Assembly (NCBI GenBank): GCA_963920635.1
Contig: OY987302.1
Coordinates: 37,885,500 to 37,949,499, forward strand
DNA: 64,000 nucleotides
From: Pseudeuparius sepicola
Lineage: Eukaryota; Arthropoda; Insecta; Coleoptera; Anthribidae
Direction: 5' to 3'
The notes beneath the pieces were generated by a model. The model worked only from the letters and a program-made list of their open reading frames with translations. It made no database searches and was not told the DNA's origin. A program made the position numbers and the translations under genes. Below, in pieces: positions 39,642 to 52,102 of the stretch (positions are counted from its first letter, which is position 1; each line of letters opens with the position of its first letter).

Positions 39642-41950
39642 CTAGGAAAACCGAGCGTGCGGTGTAAAAATTTTCTTTTTGATAATTTTCCCCTTGGCAT
39701 TCGGGGCAGATCGAAAAAAACCGGAAGTCTCTATCTCCACTAATGAGAAAGTTCATTTCGTTTACAGGCAACACCCCTGTCATAGGAACCTAACCTGAAT
39801 GTAGGTTAGCCATCATTTTGAAAGTATAAAAGTCTTGTATACCTGAGGGTTCTGAAAGAAAAAATCTTCTCAAAAAACTCTCAAGTCCCGGGAATCTGTT
39901 GAAAATCAAGTAGGCTGTAAAAAATTGTTTCAAGTAACTTATATTTTCTTTCGCGTGCCCTTTACATCCCCGAAGGAACCAAGTTTCTACCTTTGAAAAC
40001 GAAAAAGTTGCACGCGTTTCCTCGAAGATGCGGCAGGCGGACGAAAAATTTTTTTCGGGTAAAATATACAGGGTGTTGCGAGAAAGTGAGCGTGCACTTT
40101 TCCGTTTTTCCCTATCCTCGAAAATCAAAAAGTTGCGCGTATTTTCTCGAAAACCAAGTAGGCGGGGGAAAATTTTTTCTCGTCGGTTTCCTTTCTTTCC
40201 CGTACACATTACATAGCAGCAGAAGCGAAATTTTTATCTCGCCAAACAAAAGAGTTGTGTCTGATCTGGGAAATCTAGCGTGCGGTGGAAAAATTTTTCT
40301 TTTCGATAATTTTCACGTTGGCATTTGGGGCCGATAAAAAAAAACCGCAAGTCTCCATCTCTACTAATAAGAAAGTTATTGACTTAAGAAAAATCCAAGT
40401 AGGCCATGCAAAAAAAAATTTTTCTGCGCAGCGTCATTTTACATCCTCTACTTAACGCACTTTGTCCCGTCTTTCTATCTCGTCGCATAAAAAAGTTGTG
40501 TTTTCCGGCGAAATCGAGTAGACCATGGAAAATTTTTTTTCACCTTTCTCAATCACTTCGCCCTGGCAACCCAACAAAGGAAACCCGGATCTCCTATCAC
40601 TAAAGATAGCAAAGTTGCATTTGTTTTGTCAAAATCGAGGTGGCCATGAAAAATTTTCGTCGTCCATTTTTTTCCTCTCCCCATCTGCTTACAATCAAAA
40701 CAAACGGCAACCCCGTATCTCTGATGGCATAGGAGTTACGGCCGCTTAAAGAATTTCGAGGTTATGTTGTGTCGTAAATTTCCGGTTGGAAATTAGTTAA
40801 ATTCGCAGTCTGAAAGTCGTCCATAACCTAGGGGACGTTGTTTTGGCGGCAAAAATCAAAAATTTTCGCCCATCGCATTTTCCAGAAAGAGACACCCGGT
40901 ACGCATACGCAGTTTGAAAGTTCTCCGTAACCTAAAAGACGGTTTTTTTTGGCGGCCAGAATTCCAACCTTCCGCGTCGACCGCTTCGAAAAAAACGCCA
41001 GCGTTCAACAGGTGCGCCTACTCTCGGTTCCGTTACCTCGAATTCTCACCCCCGTATCGTCCGGTTCGAAATTGCAAATATTCAACAGGTGTGGGTTTCG
41101 CCGAAACGACCCGAACTCTTCCGAATCGCCTTCGGCCGGCCCGAAAATTCACATGTGGACGCCCGGTATGCACCCTCGAGTCGCGGTTTGAGAGCGCGCC
41201 GTAACCTAAAAGTGCGATTTTTGGCGTACCTGACGGGAAATTCCAACCTCCGGCCTGTCGAAATATGAAAGTCGAAGAAATCTCATACCCGGCGGTTTCG
41301 AAAAAATCCGTCCGAGAAGCCTCCGGAACCACTCTCGGAAATTGCGTGTTTCTTCTTATTTCTCGATTTTTCGGGGGCGCCGGAGCCGTCCGAACCTGAC
41401 CCGAAGACATGGAGGAAGCTTCAAAAATTGCGACCTCGCGGCCCCGAGCCTAAATAACGCGGCTACGGCCCGACGAAAAAGGGCAATTTCTGACAATCTC
41501 GCGACTTTTCTGACAAATTTTTGGGCGCAGCGTGTTACATAAAAACGATCCGATTTCTCTCGCCAAGAAAGCTTAATATCTCCTGCATTTACCTCTTTAA
41601 AAATCCGAAAAAGTGTTAAATCTCTTAATCGAACCTTCCTCTTCCTTCCCATCGCGATTTCCTTCCCCCTACCACCCTACTTACGAATCATTTTCGCCCC
41701 GCTCCCGACCGAGACGGTTTTCGGCGGAACTGTCCCACCCCCGGGCCCGACCGCCGGCGCCGGAGGACCGAAACTTACCCCCGCTTCTGGCGTCTTTTCT
41801 CGGCGAAGAGACGCTTTCGCCCATCGAGAGTATGGGCGTTCGATGAAGCGAGGACGGCCGGAGGCGCCCGTACCGCTCGGCGACCGCTTCGCGGCCGCCT
41901 CGCCGAAAAACGGGACTAACAAATCGACCCTTTTTCGGCCTAAAAACGAT
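39642..41950. repeat. Diverged 120-bp-period satellite, right part
   Basis: This continues the left array in the same orientation, with recurring phrases near 39906, 40027, 40155, 40275, 40396, 40515 and 40635. From about 40950 onward the units become GC-richer. The short GC-rich frames to 41950 (up to 125 codons) are not recognised as genes. Confidence 0.72.
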
Positions 41951-42054
41951 AATAGAAATGGACTTTAAGAAAATAATTAAAATTAACACGTTTTTTTGAA
42001 ACCTCTCACCGCATATAAGGATCCGGCCTTACTTTTCCTTTTATTTTTTTTTGA

Positions 42055-42628
42055 ACACCCTGTAGAGCTACGGTAATGCAAATTGGTACGTTTGGGTTTC
42101 CAACAACGCTGAACAACAAACCGGCATTAATTTTCCTCTAAAAAATCCCTAATAGTACTTTTCGAAGTTCCAGCACTAAAACACCGTCTCAGTGGGCCAT
42201 GAATTTAAGGCACAAGATACCTGAATTATGCATTTAATGCCATTTTTGAAGTTCTATCCAACAAAAAAAAGTTTATGGAAATCGAGCTAAAAATAAAAAT
42301 TTTATAGGGGTACACTAATTAAGTGGGGCACTAAAAATTTTGAAACACCCTGTAGAGCTATGGTAATGCAAATTGGTACATTTGGGTTTAGAACAACGCT
42401 GAATAAGAATCTGGCATTAATTTTCCTCTAAAAAAATCCCTAATAGTACTTCTCGAAATTTCAGCACTAAAACACCGTCTCAGTGAGCCATGACTTTAAC
42501 GCACGAGGCACCTGAATTATGTGTTTGATGCCATTTTTGAAGCTCTATCCAACAAAAAAAAGTTTATGAAAATCGAGCTATAAATAAAAATTTTACAGGG
42601 GTGGTCAGTCCTTAAGTGGGACACACTG
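42055..42628 (-). repeat. Right terminal repeat of outer element (two 290-bp units)
   Basis: This is the inverted counterpart of 2810-3383. The outer unit matches with only a few differences by eye, and the end GGGACACACTG is followed by TA. Confidence 0.8.
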
Positions 42629-42919
42629 TATAATAAAAATAAATTCTTCACCAAAAACTAAAAAAACACCAAAAATTAAAACAGTCGTATTCTCTATAAT
42701 ACAAAAATAACATAAAAATGACAAACTAGACTAGATCTATTATTTGATTTAATAAATTAATGCTTTTTACCACGTTTTTATTAACTCGCTTTCTTTTCCT
42801 CCTGTTCGTCTGTTCTTCAAATTTTACAATCCATTATAAACTAATTTTCCGATGAGTTAGGGACTTGAAACTTTAAACATAACTCAGACCAGGATAACAA
42901 TGCATAATTAATGGGTATA

Positions 42920-43741
42920 CAGGATGATTTTTTTAGGTCTACCACCGCGATTTTCTCGCTCCATTTGCGGCCTACAAAAAAAAACGTAAGAAACAAAAAT
43001 GTGGCAATTTTGGACAGCTAAGTGGTGCTGCAAAAGAAATCGGCATCCATGGCCAACTTGTCGCGCAATATTAAAAAAACTTCAAATTGAGCAAAACTAT
43101 TAATGGCCGTGGAATGTTTATTTTAAGAGACAGAGGAAAACTTTTGTATTGAAAATTGATGGCACTGAGAAGCTTTACCCACCCAGGTGCTCAGATAGTT
43201 TCAACAAATTACACAGGGTCTTCGGCTCTCTTGAGACCATGACAATTTTTGTCGATTTTAGGTTTTTTTAGTACACCGCGAAAAGTTGGGTATGGAGGCT
43301 CATTCCTTTTTTAATGTCGCCTCGCTGACCAAAATTGCCATATTTTGTTTTCTTACATATTTTCTGAGCGGCCCAAAATAAGCGAGAAAATCGCTTAATA
43401 AGAAATAAACAAAAAAATTCATAGCCTCAAGAGAGCCGAAGACCCTGTGTAATTTTCTGAAACTATCTGAGTACCCTTTTGCATAAAGCTTCTTAGTGCC
43501 ATCAATTTTCAATATAAAAGTTTTTCTCTGTCTCTTAAAATAAACATTCCACGGCCATTAATAGTTTTGCTCAATTTGAGGTTTTTTTAATATTGCACGA
43601 CAAGTTGGCCATGGATGCCGATTTCTTTTGCAGCACCACTTAGTTGTCCAAAATTGTCACATTTTTGTTTCTTACGTTTTTTTTTGTAGGCCGCAAAATG
43701 AGCGAGAAAATCGCGGTGGTAGACCTAAAAAAATCATCCTG
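42920..43741. mobile_element. Foldback MITE, 822 bp, CAGGATG ends, TA duplication
   Basis: CAGGATGATTTTTTTAGGTCTACC at the left end returns as its complement at the right end, with TA on both sides. The two arms are each about 315 bp and share 'ttcggctctcttgag', 'acattccacggccattaatag' and 'gcagcaccacttag'. No transposase is present, so it is non-autonomous. Confidence 0.82.
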
Positions 43742-44241
43742 TATACTACATATTATTAATATGTTATTTGTTACTATAAAATGAATGAATACCTAATAAA
43801 TAAAGATATTTATTTATATATTATTATGCATTGGTATGTAAGAAGAATCTGGAATTAATTAATAAACCTGAAATTTGCCACAGGTCTCTGTCATAATCAT
43901 CAAGATGTTTAAAATCGATTGCAAAATTTCAAACAAACTAAAAAGCAGAAAATAAAAAAATTTAAATATATTATTTTAATATAACACGTTTTTAAAAGGG
44001 ACTAAAAAGTATAAAATAATATAAAAACTGACTAAAAAAATAAAATTCTCCTAGCCTCATAAAGATTCGAAAAACGTGGGGCGCATGCAACAGACTGCAG
44101 TGTCGAGGGGTTGCTGCCGTTGAGAAAACATATATTTTATAGGTAGGTACTTTTAAAAAAACTTCATTATCAATTTGATTTAAAAAAGCTTTCTCTATAT
44201 TAACTATCATAAAAGGCTCTAATCTAGTATATTGTAATCTA

Positions 44242-45388
44242 CAGTATGTCCGCGTTTGCTTGTGGACACTCTAGAAATCTGTGAAGATATCTCACAGACA
44301 CTACTATTTTGATTGGATGATTGATTATTCCATGGCTAACTATGTTTTTTTTAAATAACCAATTTTCGGAATATAATATTAGGCATTCTTTTAAGAATGA
44401 AATGGATGGTGCCATCGAATTGGATATAGCTCAAAACCCTTTGTACAAAATATCAGTAGGTACTCTAAATTATACAAAGTTCACAAAGTGGGGGAAAAAA
44501 TTTAAAAAAAAATAGTTTTTCCAGAGTACCCTGTATAAACCACAAGACACAGGTTGGAAATCTTTTTTTTGTAAATCGATTACCTTTGCCTGAGGTATTA
44601 TTGTATGTTGTATGTACGTATAGCCAGTGTAGCTCATACAGGGTGTTCGAAAAAAATCAAATTTGACAAAAAAAAACATTTATTAAAAAAGTTATAAAAT
44701 AAATTGATTTTACATTAGGCCCCTCCTAGGTAACTGTCAAAGATGTAGAAGCTTTGTTTTTGTTTTCATGGCATTCCATTCATGGTACACCTGATTTGAT
44801 TGATATGTGATATGTTGATGAATAAATCATAATTAAGGATGGTTGATGATGCCTCCAATTATTAGGAAATGTTAAAATCAAGTATGTTTTCCAAGGGGGA
44901 TCGACATAATTCAGTAGAATCCTTAATTTTTTCTTTAAATATTTTTTAAATACATGATTTCATAAAATTTGATTTTTTTACGAACACCGTGTATGAGCTA
45001 TATAGACTGGCTATAGGCACAATAATACCTAAGACAAAGCTTAATCAATTTGCAAAAAAAGATCACCAACCTGTGCCCTGTGGTTTATACAGGGTACTCT
45101 GGAAAATCTGGCCCTACTTTGTGAATGCCCTATATAACTTAGAGTACCCACTGATATTTTGTCCAAAGGTTTTGAGCTATGGCCACCATCCATTTTATTC
45201 TTAAAAGACTGCCTAATATGATATCCTGAAAATTGTTCGTTTAAAAAAAAAACATAGTTACCTATCCATGGAATAATAACCCAGTCGAAATAGTATAGTG
45301 TCTGTGAAATACCTTCCTCTAGGAGAATCTAAAAAAATATATGATAAATTTTACTCGGCTCTTCATAGATTTCTACAGTGACACACTG
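44242..45388. mobile_element. Foldback MITE, 1147 bp, CAGTATGTCC/GACACACTG ends
   Basis: The ends form an imperfect inverted repeat flanked by TA. Long arms (about 44270-44700 and 44920-45360) share 'cacagacacta', 'ttattccatgg', 'gatggtg/caccatc' type segments and 'gagtaccctgtataaaccaca'. Open frames within are mirrored between the arms and not convincing. Confidence 0.75.
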
Positions 45389-45489
45389 TATTCCTTAATC
45401 TATTTTTATATCTTAATGTTGAAAACGACTATTCACATTCAACTTGAGAAATAGGCAATGCCAAAATGTACTGATATGCAGAAGCCAAA

Positions 45490-45735
45490 GCAGAAGATGC
45501 CCCTTGGAATATATTAGGAAGGGAAGAAAGGGCCGGATTGGGCATAGGGAAGTCGCGTCATCGTTGACTGCGCTGCGGCCGCGGTGATGATTATTTTGAT
45601 ATTTTGCGTATGCCGTATGCCCGCTAGCTGTCCAGGCCGGCCCAAGTCGGCCCGATTGTGACCGGCCCTTCGGGCATTTGCCCGACTGCCCGACCGTCCC
45701 ATCCGTCCCTGCAGTGGCCTACAAAGTGTATTGTA
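45490..45735. repeat. GC-rich transposon-like fragment
   Basis: 'gaagggccggattgggca' and, near the end, 'gggcatttgcccgactgcccgaccgtcccatccgtccctgca' resemble a related phrase, 'ccagggacggatgggg', at 2696-2712. It is probably a remnant end of a DNA transposon. No coding frame is supported. Confidence 0.35.
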
Positions 45736-45739
45736 ACGG

Positions 45740-46475
45740 AAAAAATGCATCTAATGTTTAATATACAGAACAACTTCCTTATGCAGGGTGTGATTTAAGT
45801 ACGTAGCCAAACTTCAAGGGGTGATTATTTGAGTGATTTTAAAAAACATCTTAATAATCCTTTAGCCGATTTTGTTTAAATCTGGCAGTGTCATTTACGG
45901 TAGAGAGGGGTTAGCCCTAAGTAGATTCAATTATTAAGTCCGGTGGCGTCGCGGGGGCACAGTAACCAATATTTTTGAAAAAAAAAAGTGCACCACTGAC
46001 TTTTTTAAAACTTTTATATTTTTCTCGCATTAAGGAACTAAGAATACAACTTTTTGGTAGATATCTTTTTGTGCCATGTTAATTTATCCTAAGTAGATTA
46101 CCTTCTATTTTTATATCCAACATCTGCAAGATTATTTTGGCGATGTGAAATGAGAAGGTGTTGTAGTGAATATGCAAAATAATTTGTGGCGAGTGAGTGT
46201 CTTAATAAAATTTGACAAATAATATTGTTTATTTGATAAAAACATATAATTTTACTAGCCCATGGAATGTAATCTCACAGCTTGGAGAGGTAAAAGCTAG
46301 TTTGCATTTTTTAAATCCTGACGAAAGTAGGTAGGTACGTCTTTTCGTTAGAACAACATGTAGAACATGGAGAATCCTCGATTACAACAACTAAACCTAA
46401 ACAAAAAACTTGCTTTTGTTAAAAAATGAAACACAAATGGAATTTGAAAAAGACAAGCAAAATTTTGAAAATACT
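45740..46475. other. Intergenic, no gene recognised
   Basis: AT-rich sequence with no frame, splice pair or repeat that I can support. Confidence 0.4.
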
Positions 46476-46479
46476 CTCA

Positions 46480-47440
46480 CAGACACATTGGTGTTTCCGC
46501 CGGCTTTCAAAATATACACAATATGCACAAACTAGTTCGTTTTTAGCCTCCATACAAACTGTCAATATAAAGATAAATATGGAGGTATGTTCGTGTACAT
46601 AATGTAAATTAATTTTCCCGAAATGAAAAGTGTTTCGGAGAAATCCCCACACATGTCAATTTCAGTTGTAAAATGCGCTTCTTTTGATGTGGTATTCGCA
46701 TTTGTAACTTTTTCTGATATGACATCATCGGCAATTTTTTTCAAATATCAAACTATGTTTTCGAGAAAATAAAAAACGTTATATGACTTTACATTTAATT
46801 TATTTAATTTACTAAAATGAACGAAAAATTCTAGTTATCTAAATGTTGAAACTTAAGTCATTCCTAAGCCTAGCAGTATCCAAGACAGTTTTTTTGGAAA
46901 TTGTGTTACATTCATTTCGAATCCTCGTTTTTAATTCCTCAGTATTGTCTGGTCAGGTTATTTATGCGACATAAACAGAAATCAATGTAATGGATTAATT
47001 TAAGTCAGAAGACCTCGAGGGTATTCAGTTCCCTACCGTCAGTGAAGTCCAACAAGAATTTATGAAACGTTTTGGATACTGTTAGGCTTAACAGTTAATT
47101 AACTAGATTCGTTTTCATTTTACTAAATTAAATAAATTAATTGTAAACTCATATAACATTTATTTTCGTGAAAATTTTCTTATGTAACATGATAAATATT
47201 TTAACATGCTGTATGCAGAAAAATATGCTTTATCAAATGACACACTCCGAAATGTAGGTTGCCGCTTGAAAAAAATTGCCGATGACGAAATTGACAAAAA
47301 TTGGCATGTGCATCAATTTCTCCGAAAAACTTTTTCTCGAAAATGAATTTATTCCTTAGTTCATGTACACCTTGCAGAGACAGAACATGCCTCTATATTG
47401 ATCCTTATATTGACAGTTTGTATGGCGACTAAAAACTAAC
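46480..47440. repeat. Diverged inverted repeat pair
   Basis: The segments at about 46500-46780 and 47260-47440 are related in inverted orientation: 'catcggcaatttttttcaa' versus 'ttgaaaaaaattgccgatga', 'ccatacaaactgtcaatata' versus 'tatattgacagtttgtatgg', and 'tttcggagaaat' in both. They look like the arms of an old foldback element. Confidence 0.6.
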
Positions 47441-47631
47441 ATCTATTCCTGCGCGTTATCATGCGCAATAGGGACAAAAACAATATAATATCGTTGATTG
47501 AATACGTCAGTCAACGATAATATGTTCATATATTCAGGTAGAAGTTCCTAACTTGGGAGTCCTCTCTAGTCTGTCGCGGAAATTGGTTAGTCCGACGGTA
47601 AAATACCGGTGTATGTACATGTGTCGAGTGA

Positions 47632-48292
47632 AGGTCGGGACACACATTTCCGCACCGAGTCCGCGCCGAGTCCGTACCGAGTTTGTTCCGTAGCACGGCC
47701 GTCGGAGGCGAATAGTATCATGTAATACGCCGTAGTCTTCACATCCCCGCACCGAGTCCGAGCGCGGAGACCGCACCGTGCCCGCACCGTGAAGATTAGT
47801 TTTGTTTGAATTTTTGACGGAGACTATCGACTCTCGGTGCACGTTCATCCTCAATTTTCATCATTGAAGGAAAAGAAACAAAAATATACATGGAAAGGCT
47901 AATTGAAGAAGTGCGGAAGTATTCCGTTTTATATGATCAGACAGATGAAAAATATAGAAATTCAGAATACAAGTAAAGGGCATGGAAAAAAATATGTTTT
48001 TTCGTTTTTCAGTTGACTTCTTTCCTTTTTTCATTCTCTTCTTCATCCAACACAATAGATATAATTGCCAGTTCGGTATTAGAAAAGTTTGAGAACATGC
48101 CGAAGTGTAAACTGACAAAAATAGTCGAACTACTACCAATGTCTAGAAATATCTATCTCTGGACGCTGCTACTACGCCCCACCACGCGACCGATATGCGG
48201 CCGTGTATCGGAAATGTGTGGTTTGTAGCTCACAGGGCGAGACACGGCCGTGCTACGGAACAGGATCGGTGCGGAACTGTGTGTCCCGACCT
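47632..48292. mobile_element. MITE, 661 bp, AGGTCGGGACACAC termini
   Basis: Inverted termini AGGTCGGGACACACATTTCC/GGAACTGTGTGTCCCGACCT extend into longer arms containing 'ttccgtagcacggccg'. No transposase frame is present and I could not fix a target duplication, so the superfamily is open. Confidence 0.7.
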
Positions 48293-49559
48293 TTTGTCGT
48301 GTCCCGTATTCCTCGTGGCAGCAGGCGGGAGAGGGCTCCCACATAAGAGCTAGAGAGAGAGTGTTAAAATATGCGAATATTAGCCTGGTATAGACGTGGA
48401 AAATAACATTTCAACCTCACATAAGACAAAATATACAATCAAGACAGTCAAGATCTGAAGTAGATAACCGCATGTGCCATCCGAACCCAACAATTATGTT
48501 TTACTTTGATTCCACAAGAATAGAGAAATTTGCATACCATTTGACAATATCTACTAATAAGGATAAAGGTGGTAAGACGCAAGTCAGACGTGCACTGCAC
48601 GCCACTTTATTCTCCGAACAATAAATGAAGGTCCTGACTGTTTATGGGATGAGCGTGGATAATGGTCCTAGTTACTGAATCCAATAAGGCGAATGAACAA
48701 CAACAGTTCCTAACCTTATGTGGTTTTCAGTTTGATTGTGGCAGAAGGCAGAGTAATACTTGGTTGACAGTGCTGCCGCGTCTACAGCGAAAATAGGCAA
48801 ACATTTAAAAATAAATAGTTTTGAGTTATTGCTAATAATAGAGGCAGCTTTCGCATATATAGAACTAGAAATTAAATAGATAATTTAAAAATGATAAATT
48901 TAATTAGATATGTACACACGTCTATCCTAATTATTAAACTTTCATTACGTGCGCTTAAATTGTATCAAAAATACACACAGAACCGATTAATATGACAGAA
49001 TAGAAAATACATTGGAAAATACATAGCTCGTAACGCTGGCCTGAGGACGTCACAATGCAACGGTCAGCCAAACTCAAATCTAACATTCTAATGTTATTAA
49101 TGTTACAAAAAAAATTCCACAATGATATTAAAATTTTTCTGTATTGGAAAAGGGTGTATTCCTTTATAAATACCGTCCGAACTTTGCTTTTAAGTTCTCA
49201 GGAATTTAAAAATGTAGTATATAGGTATATACCTACATTAAGTATTATGTGGAACCGTACAACTGATCAGTCATGACTAAATTATTGGATACATAAACTG
49301 GAGATTCAGCATGCAGTTTTCTTGATCTATATTTTATTAATATAATAAATTTTATTCTATAATGGTAGGTAGTTTCTAAAACGATAGCATGCATAATGCA
49401 CGTGCATATTCTGGCTGTTGATGTAAAAGCGGAAAACTTACCCATACAATCGACTATCACGGAAACTAGTCCTATACAAAGATTATGTTACTTAGTTTAC
49501 AATAAATTATGGTTATAAATAATATACAATACAATTATGTAAAGGAATACGTATATATT
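48293..49559. other. Intergenic, no gene recognised
   Basis: AT-rich DNA with short random frames only; nothing was supported on either strand. Confidence 0.4.
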
Positions 49560-49603
49560 CCTAAGTTACGGACAAACCTGTATAGGTTTGTCCGTAACTT
49601 AGG
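49560..49603. repeat. Perfect 20-bp stem hairpin
   Basis: 'cctaagttacggacaaacct' is followed by gtat and its exact complement. A 20-bp stem without mismatches over a 4-base loop is unlikely by chance. It could be a tiny foldback element, or a cruciform or small-RNA precursor. Confidence 0.85.
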
Positions 49604-50545
49604 TACTATCGTCGGATATATCTACCTAATAGGGCGATACTTATACTCATAAAGTTATAGGCCTCCGGTTTTTAGGAAAAGTGGGCATTCGTTATTTCTT
49701 TGCAATAATTATTGGACGGGTTAACCGATTTTGCTACTGTATACAAAATGGCTGTACACCGTACACCTGGTTGAGTCAAAACTGATGTGCGGCCGACGCC
49801 CGTTAGGGGGTGCCTTCGGTAGTGACGTAATTTGAATTTCTTTATACAAATAGGTTTTTTAATATTTTCTCACGTGTCTTATATATAATTTAATGGTAAA
49901 TAAAGTTATTCTGTCATGATTTTAGGATAAACTTTATTTCTTTGTTCTTATGACAAATCAGGTAAGACGTTTGCCCAAACAGGACCACCAAAAGTCTCCC
50001 CTGTTCCCTCTTTTTCTAAACAAAATAACTTTTTCTGATAAACCTAGTCCGTTAAAGCATTATTTTTTAAGATACCGGCCGTGAATAATTTATTCAGTTG
50101 TTTAAAACCCTGTATTTATAAAAGTAAACCCTTGACTATACAAGCGCATCATAAAAAGTTTTGTTTTGATACAGGAAAGTATTTTTTATATTTTTGACTG
50201 GTCTATTTGTATCATAGATGTTAGATGACTTTTCGTAAAAAAGCTAACGTGAATAAAAGAGTCAAGTTTACTGTGCAACACTAGTCGGGCCAGGATTTAT
50301 TGAAAAAACATTTCATTTTTATTTGAAAGTTATGTTTTTAAAAATTTACATACTTTACATACTTTTTCGTACCATGACTACCGTAGAAAAACAATTGTAT
50401 GAAACACGGAATTTTAAACTCGCTTCGCATTCGTGCCAAAAAATACTATTTCTGTTCGGAAATAAATTCTACATAATAGGCATCTGAGAAAATCTTCAAA
50501 GCTATTGACCCTAACGAACATATTATTAAGTTTGTCCAGTGTCTA
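49604..50545. other. Intergenic, no gene recognised
   Basis: No gene, exon or repeat that I can support; AT-rich throughout. Confidence 0.4.
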
Positions 50546-50547
50546 TA

Positions 50548-51254
50548 CAGTGACCGGCAGAAAGTTGGACACAAATGGAAAATAAGGATGTAAGATTAGC
50601 AAGTGTAAATGTATCAATTACAAGAAAAGGTGATAATGGGCAAACACTCAACGTTAACAAAAAGAAAAAACTAGTAACCGCATACACGTGTTTCATGCTA
50701 TTTGGCAATCATCAGTATGGTGTAACATTAACCAAATCAAAAGATAGGCATGATTTGGGAAGCAACAAATGAAGTCCAGGCAGGAGCCAACAGAACATTT
50801 GCAGCTTCAGTTACTAGTTTTTTCATTTTGTTAACGTTGAGTGTTTGCCCATTATCACCTTTTCTTACAAATGGAAAACTTTTTTATTATTAATTTCTCA
50901 GACAATTTTATTCTTGATAAAAGTTGGTAATTTCATACTCAAAACGCACACATCAAAATTTAAATATTTCTTTTTGGAGTTACTTACAAAAGTTGTTTGG
51001 AATTAAAGGTGTATGTCAGATTTAAAGTCACAGCCACCTAGTAAAAAAAAGAAATTTAACTTGTTTTTTATTTTTTTGACCACCCTGTGTATTACAAAAA
51101 AAATAAAATACCGCAAGCGCAACTTATCATCGGATAACACATGAATTTGCTACTAAACTTTAATTTTGTTCGATTAGCAGCTAGAAATTTAAATTAATCG
51201 AAATCAGGGTTTAAAAATATTAAATTTTTGTGTCCAACTTTCTGCCGGTCCCTG
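50548..51254. mobile_element. Tc1/mariner-like MITE, 707 bp
   Basis: CAGTGACCGGCAGAAAGTTGGACACAAA at the left end returns as the complement ending GGTCCCTG, with TA on each side. Inside, 'aaggtgataatgggcaaacactcaacgttaac' at about 50627 recurs inverted at about 50840, so it is a compound or foldback derivative. No transposase is present. Confidence 0.8.
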
Positions 51255-52100
51255 TATACAACAATTTTGTAGTAGCCATCCAATAATTATGGCACCACAA
51301 TTGTATGAGAAGAGCATCGCCCTACGAGATCGAAAGGCAGTAACTTATGGACAACTCTGAATACGGTGCTTTCGTCATGAAAAGAGCAAATTCCGTTGGC
51401 AATATTCCATGCAGTCTGCTTATAGCTCTTACGCTGTGGCATTTTGTTTGATAAATTCTAAGCAAAAAAGTCGCTTCTGGAAATGGTTTGCGGTTCGAAT
51501 TCAAGTACTGAGGATCAAATGTGCGAATCACAAAGTCAAAAAGTACAAAGCTGGTCGTCGATTTTACAGTTACATTTTTGATTTTGCAGTTTTTCAGTTA
51601 CATTGAAATCTATTTCATAAGAATTCAGCCAAACAAAATGATATTATGATATTATTTCCAACTTGTTTTACTATGCCAATTTTTCAACCAAGAAATTAAA
51701 TTTACAACTTTTTATTTGGCCTAAAACCCAAGACCCAAGACCATTTGGTTTTATTTCATTATATGTAACAAAATACACAAATGTGTCTTTCTAGTTTCAA
51801 TAATATTCCAGGCACAGATACATAATATACAAGGTATCCCTATGGAGGTGGGAAACCTCTGTGGAACTGATAGGTATTATCAAAAAATGCTTCCTAGGGG
51901 GCTTGCTGACATAGGGCGTCCGAAAAGTGAGCGGAAATTTCAGTAATTTTTCTCTCTACCGATTTTATCAATTTGGGGGTCATCAGAAGCGTAGGTAATT
52001 GGTTCTTGCGTATTACTTTCTTTAGAGGGTTGCGGAAGTAAGAGGCGTATAGCCAGAATAAGGTCTTGGGGGATTAATCTGACAGCTAATATACATATGT
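51255..52100. other. Intergenic, no gene recognised
   Basis: Short frames only. Nothing was supported. Confidence 0.4.
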
Positions 52101-52102
52101 AT

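Larger units (their letters stand above)
2810..42628. mobile_element. Outer TA-flanked element enclosing satellite and Polintons
   Basis: The sequence starting at 2810 (CAGTGTGTCCCACTTAAGG) reappears as its complement ending at 42628. Both are flanked by TA (2808-2809 and 42629-42630). Each terminus is about 575 bp and is built of two ~290-bp tandem units of high similarity. Between them lie the 67-bp and 120-bp repeats and the inserted Polintons. Without the Polintons the element would be about 8.9 kb. Tandemly repeated inverted termini with a TA duplication recall foldback or mariner-like non-autonomous elements. An alternative is two separate MITE dimers inserted in opposite directions. 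No transposase is visible. Confidence 0.5.
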
